64,000 nt of DNA from Druceiella hillmani. Lineage: Eukaryota > Arthropoda > Insecta > Lepidoptera > Hepialidae. Shown here one piece after another: positions 63,473 to 64,000 of the stretch; position 1 is the stretch's first letter; every line of letters starts with the position of its first letter. The position numbers and the translations under genes were made by a program. The stretch spans positions 1,550,001 through 1,614,000 of the forward strand of contig JAYKKI010000091.1 of assembly GCA_039881145.1 (NCBI GenBank). Reading direction: 5' to 3'. The notes under the pieces were generated by a model, which saw only the letters and a list, made by a program, of their open reading frames with translations, made no database searches and was not told the origin of the DNA.

Positions 63473-64000
63473 ATTATTACCTACATACAAAAGATAAACA
63501 AATAACAAGTAAGTTTTGCGTAATCGTCGGGGAAATTGTTTTCCAATGTAATTTACAAGACATCACATCATGTTCATCCCTTATTAACTTCATAACTTTA
63601 AGCACATCCAACTGGTTTATGAAACGTCCGTAAACAGAATAAGAAGCTTCGCTGTATTTAAATAACTCAGAGTAAGCTAGACGCCTGAAGAATACCGATG
63701 TCCCTAAGAAAGTTGCCGCGGTCCGAGAGACACTGTCTTGCATAAAAATGTGACGGTCGGCAGCAATCAGCATCTATTGAACATCAAGTCGGTTTGCCAA
63801 TTGTCTCCATTGTCTACAAATTATGTATTTTGCAATAACGATAGAATCTGCGTATAATTTAAACAAGCTTTATAATTCGTACATATTTTGTATACATGTT
63901 TAGTTTTTACAAGCTATGTTTTTAAAATAATATATAAATAGAAAGACTTTTTAAGCAAAATCGACTTTTAGCTTTATTATTATTAAAATCGATATTAAAA
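62905..64000. other. AT-rich DNA with (TA)n at 63412-63468 and unrecognised frames
   Basis: The minus frame at 63477-63773 (98 codons; contains SYSVYGRFINQLDVLKVMKL and IRDEHDVMSC) has balanced composition and no low-complexity sequence. It may be a decayed element or an exon fragment, but I recognise no domain. The plus frame at 62867-63130 is hydrophobic and unrecognised. Confidence 0.35.

Overview
This is a eukaryotic, AT-rich, gene-poor window, almost certainly from an insect and most likely a lepidopteran. I infer this from the mobile elements: pogo/Tigger-like and Tc1/mariner-type transposase relics, a jockey-like and an RTE-like LINE fragment, a Ty3/Gypsy relic, a Penelope-like element with a GIY-YIG domain, tRNA-derived SINEs ending in ATAA repeats, and many long (TA)n arrays. 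There are no bacterial operons and no CRISPR array. No complete host gene is visible. The only host-gene candidate is a CpG-rich 5' exon with a splice donor near 7.4 kb.

The one long open reading frame (45332-47548, 738 codons) lies inside a complete 3.84-kb DNA transposon at 44457-48300. The element is bounded by identical 37-bp terminal inverted repeats (TIRs), with TTAA on the left and TTAG on the right as the possible target duplication. It has a 5' exon with a consensus donor, a 315-bp intron, a short ATG-initiated frame that overlaps the long frame and is offset by -1, and an 18-bp perfect hairpin four bases after the stop codon. The protein has D, D and E/D/H motifs (VDLQ; YSDGCTYQNRN; GHTRMEADSMHSTIE) like those of a poorly characterised group of arthropod transposase-like proteins. 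This is the best candidate for a little-described system here.

Layout. 0-1.4 kb: 76-bp minisatellite abutting a decayed pogo-like transposase. 3.4-4.6 kb: decayed jockey-type LINE (minus strand). 6.3-7.5 kb: 100-nt imperfect hairpin, RTE-like LINE 3' end, CpG-rich putative first exon. 8.7-13.3 kb: two inverted-repeat elements, a 73-bp minisatellite, a mariner-type transposase relic. 13.3-21.6 kb: AT-rich DNA with regulatory-looking islands. 21.6-21.85 kb: fold-back element built from two inverted Penelope-type ends. 22.2 kb: cluster of three CACGTG E-boxes. 23.06-27.36 kb: Ty3/Gypsy pol relic split by a 2.3-kb pogo-like element (23717-26022, TA duplication, 23-bp TIRs). 29.3-31.3 kb: three long (TA)n arrays. 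32.3-41 kb: SINE copies and GC-rich islands. 41.9-43.2 kb: Penelope-like relic (minus strand), probably interrupted by a G-run-ended insert. 44.46-48.3 kb: the intact transposon. 48.3-64 kb: AT-rich DNA with SINEs, TA arrays and six or more GC-rich islands carrying homeodomain, GATA, E-box or E2F-like motifs.

Overall this looks like a transposon-rich intron or gene desert with scattered candidate cis-regulatory islands. All family assignments come from motifs read by eye; none was tested by a database search.
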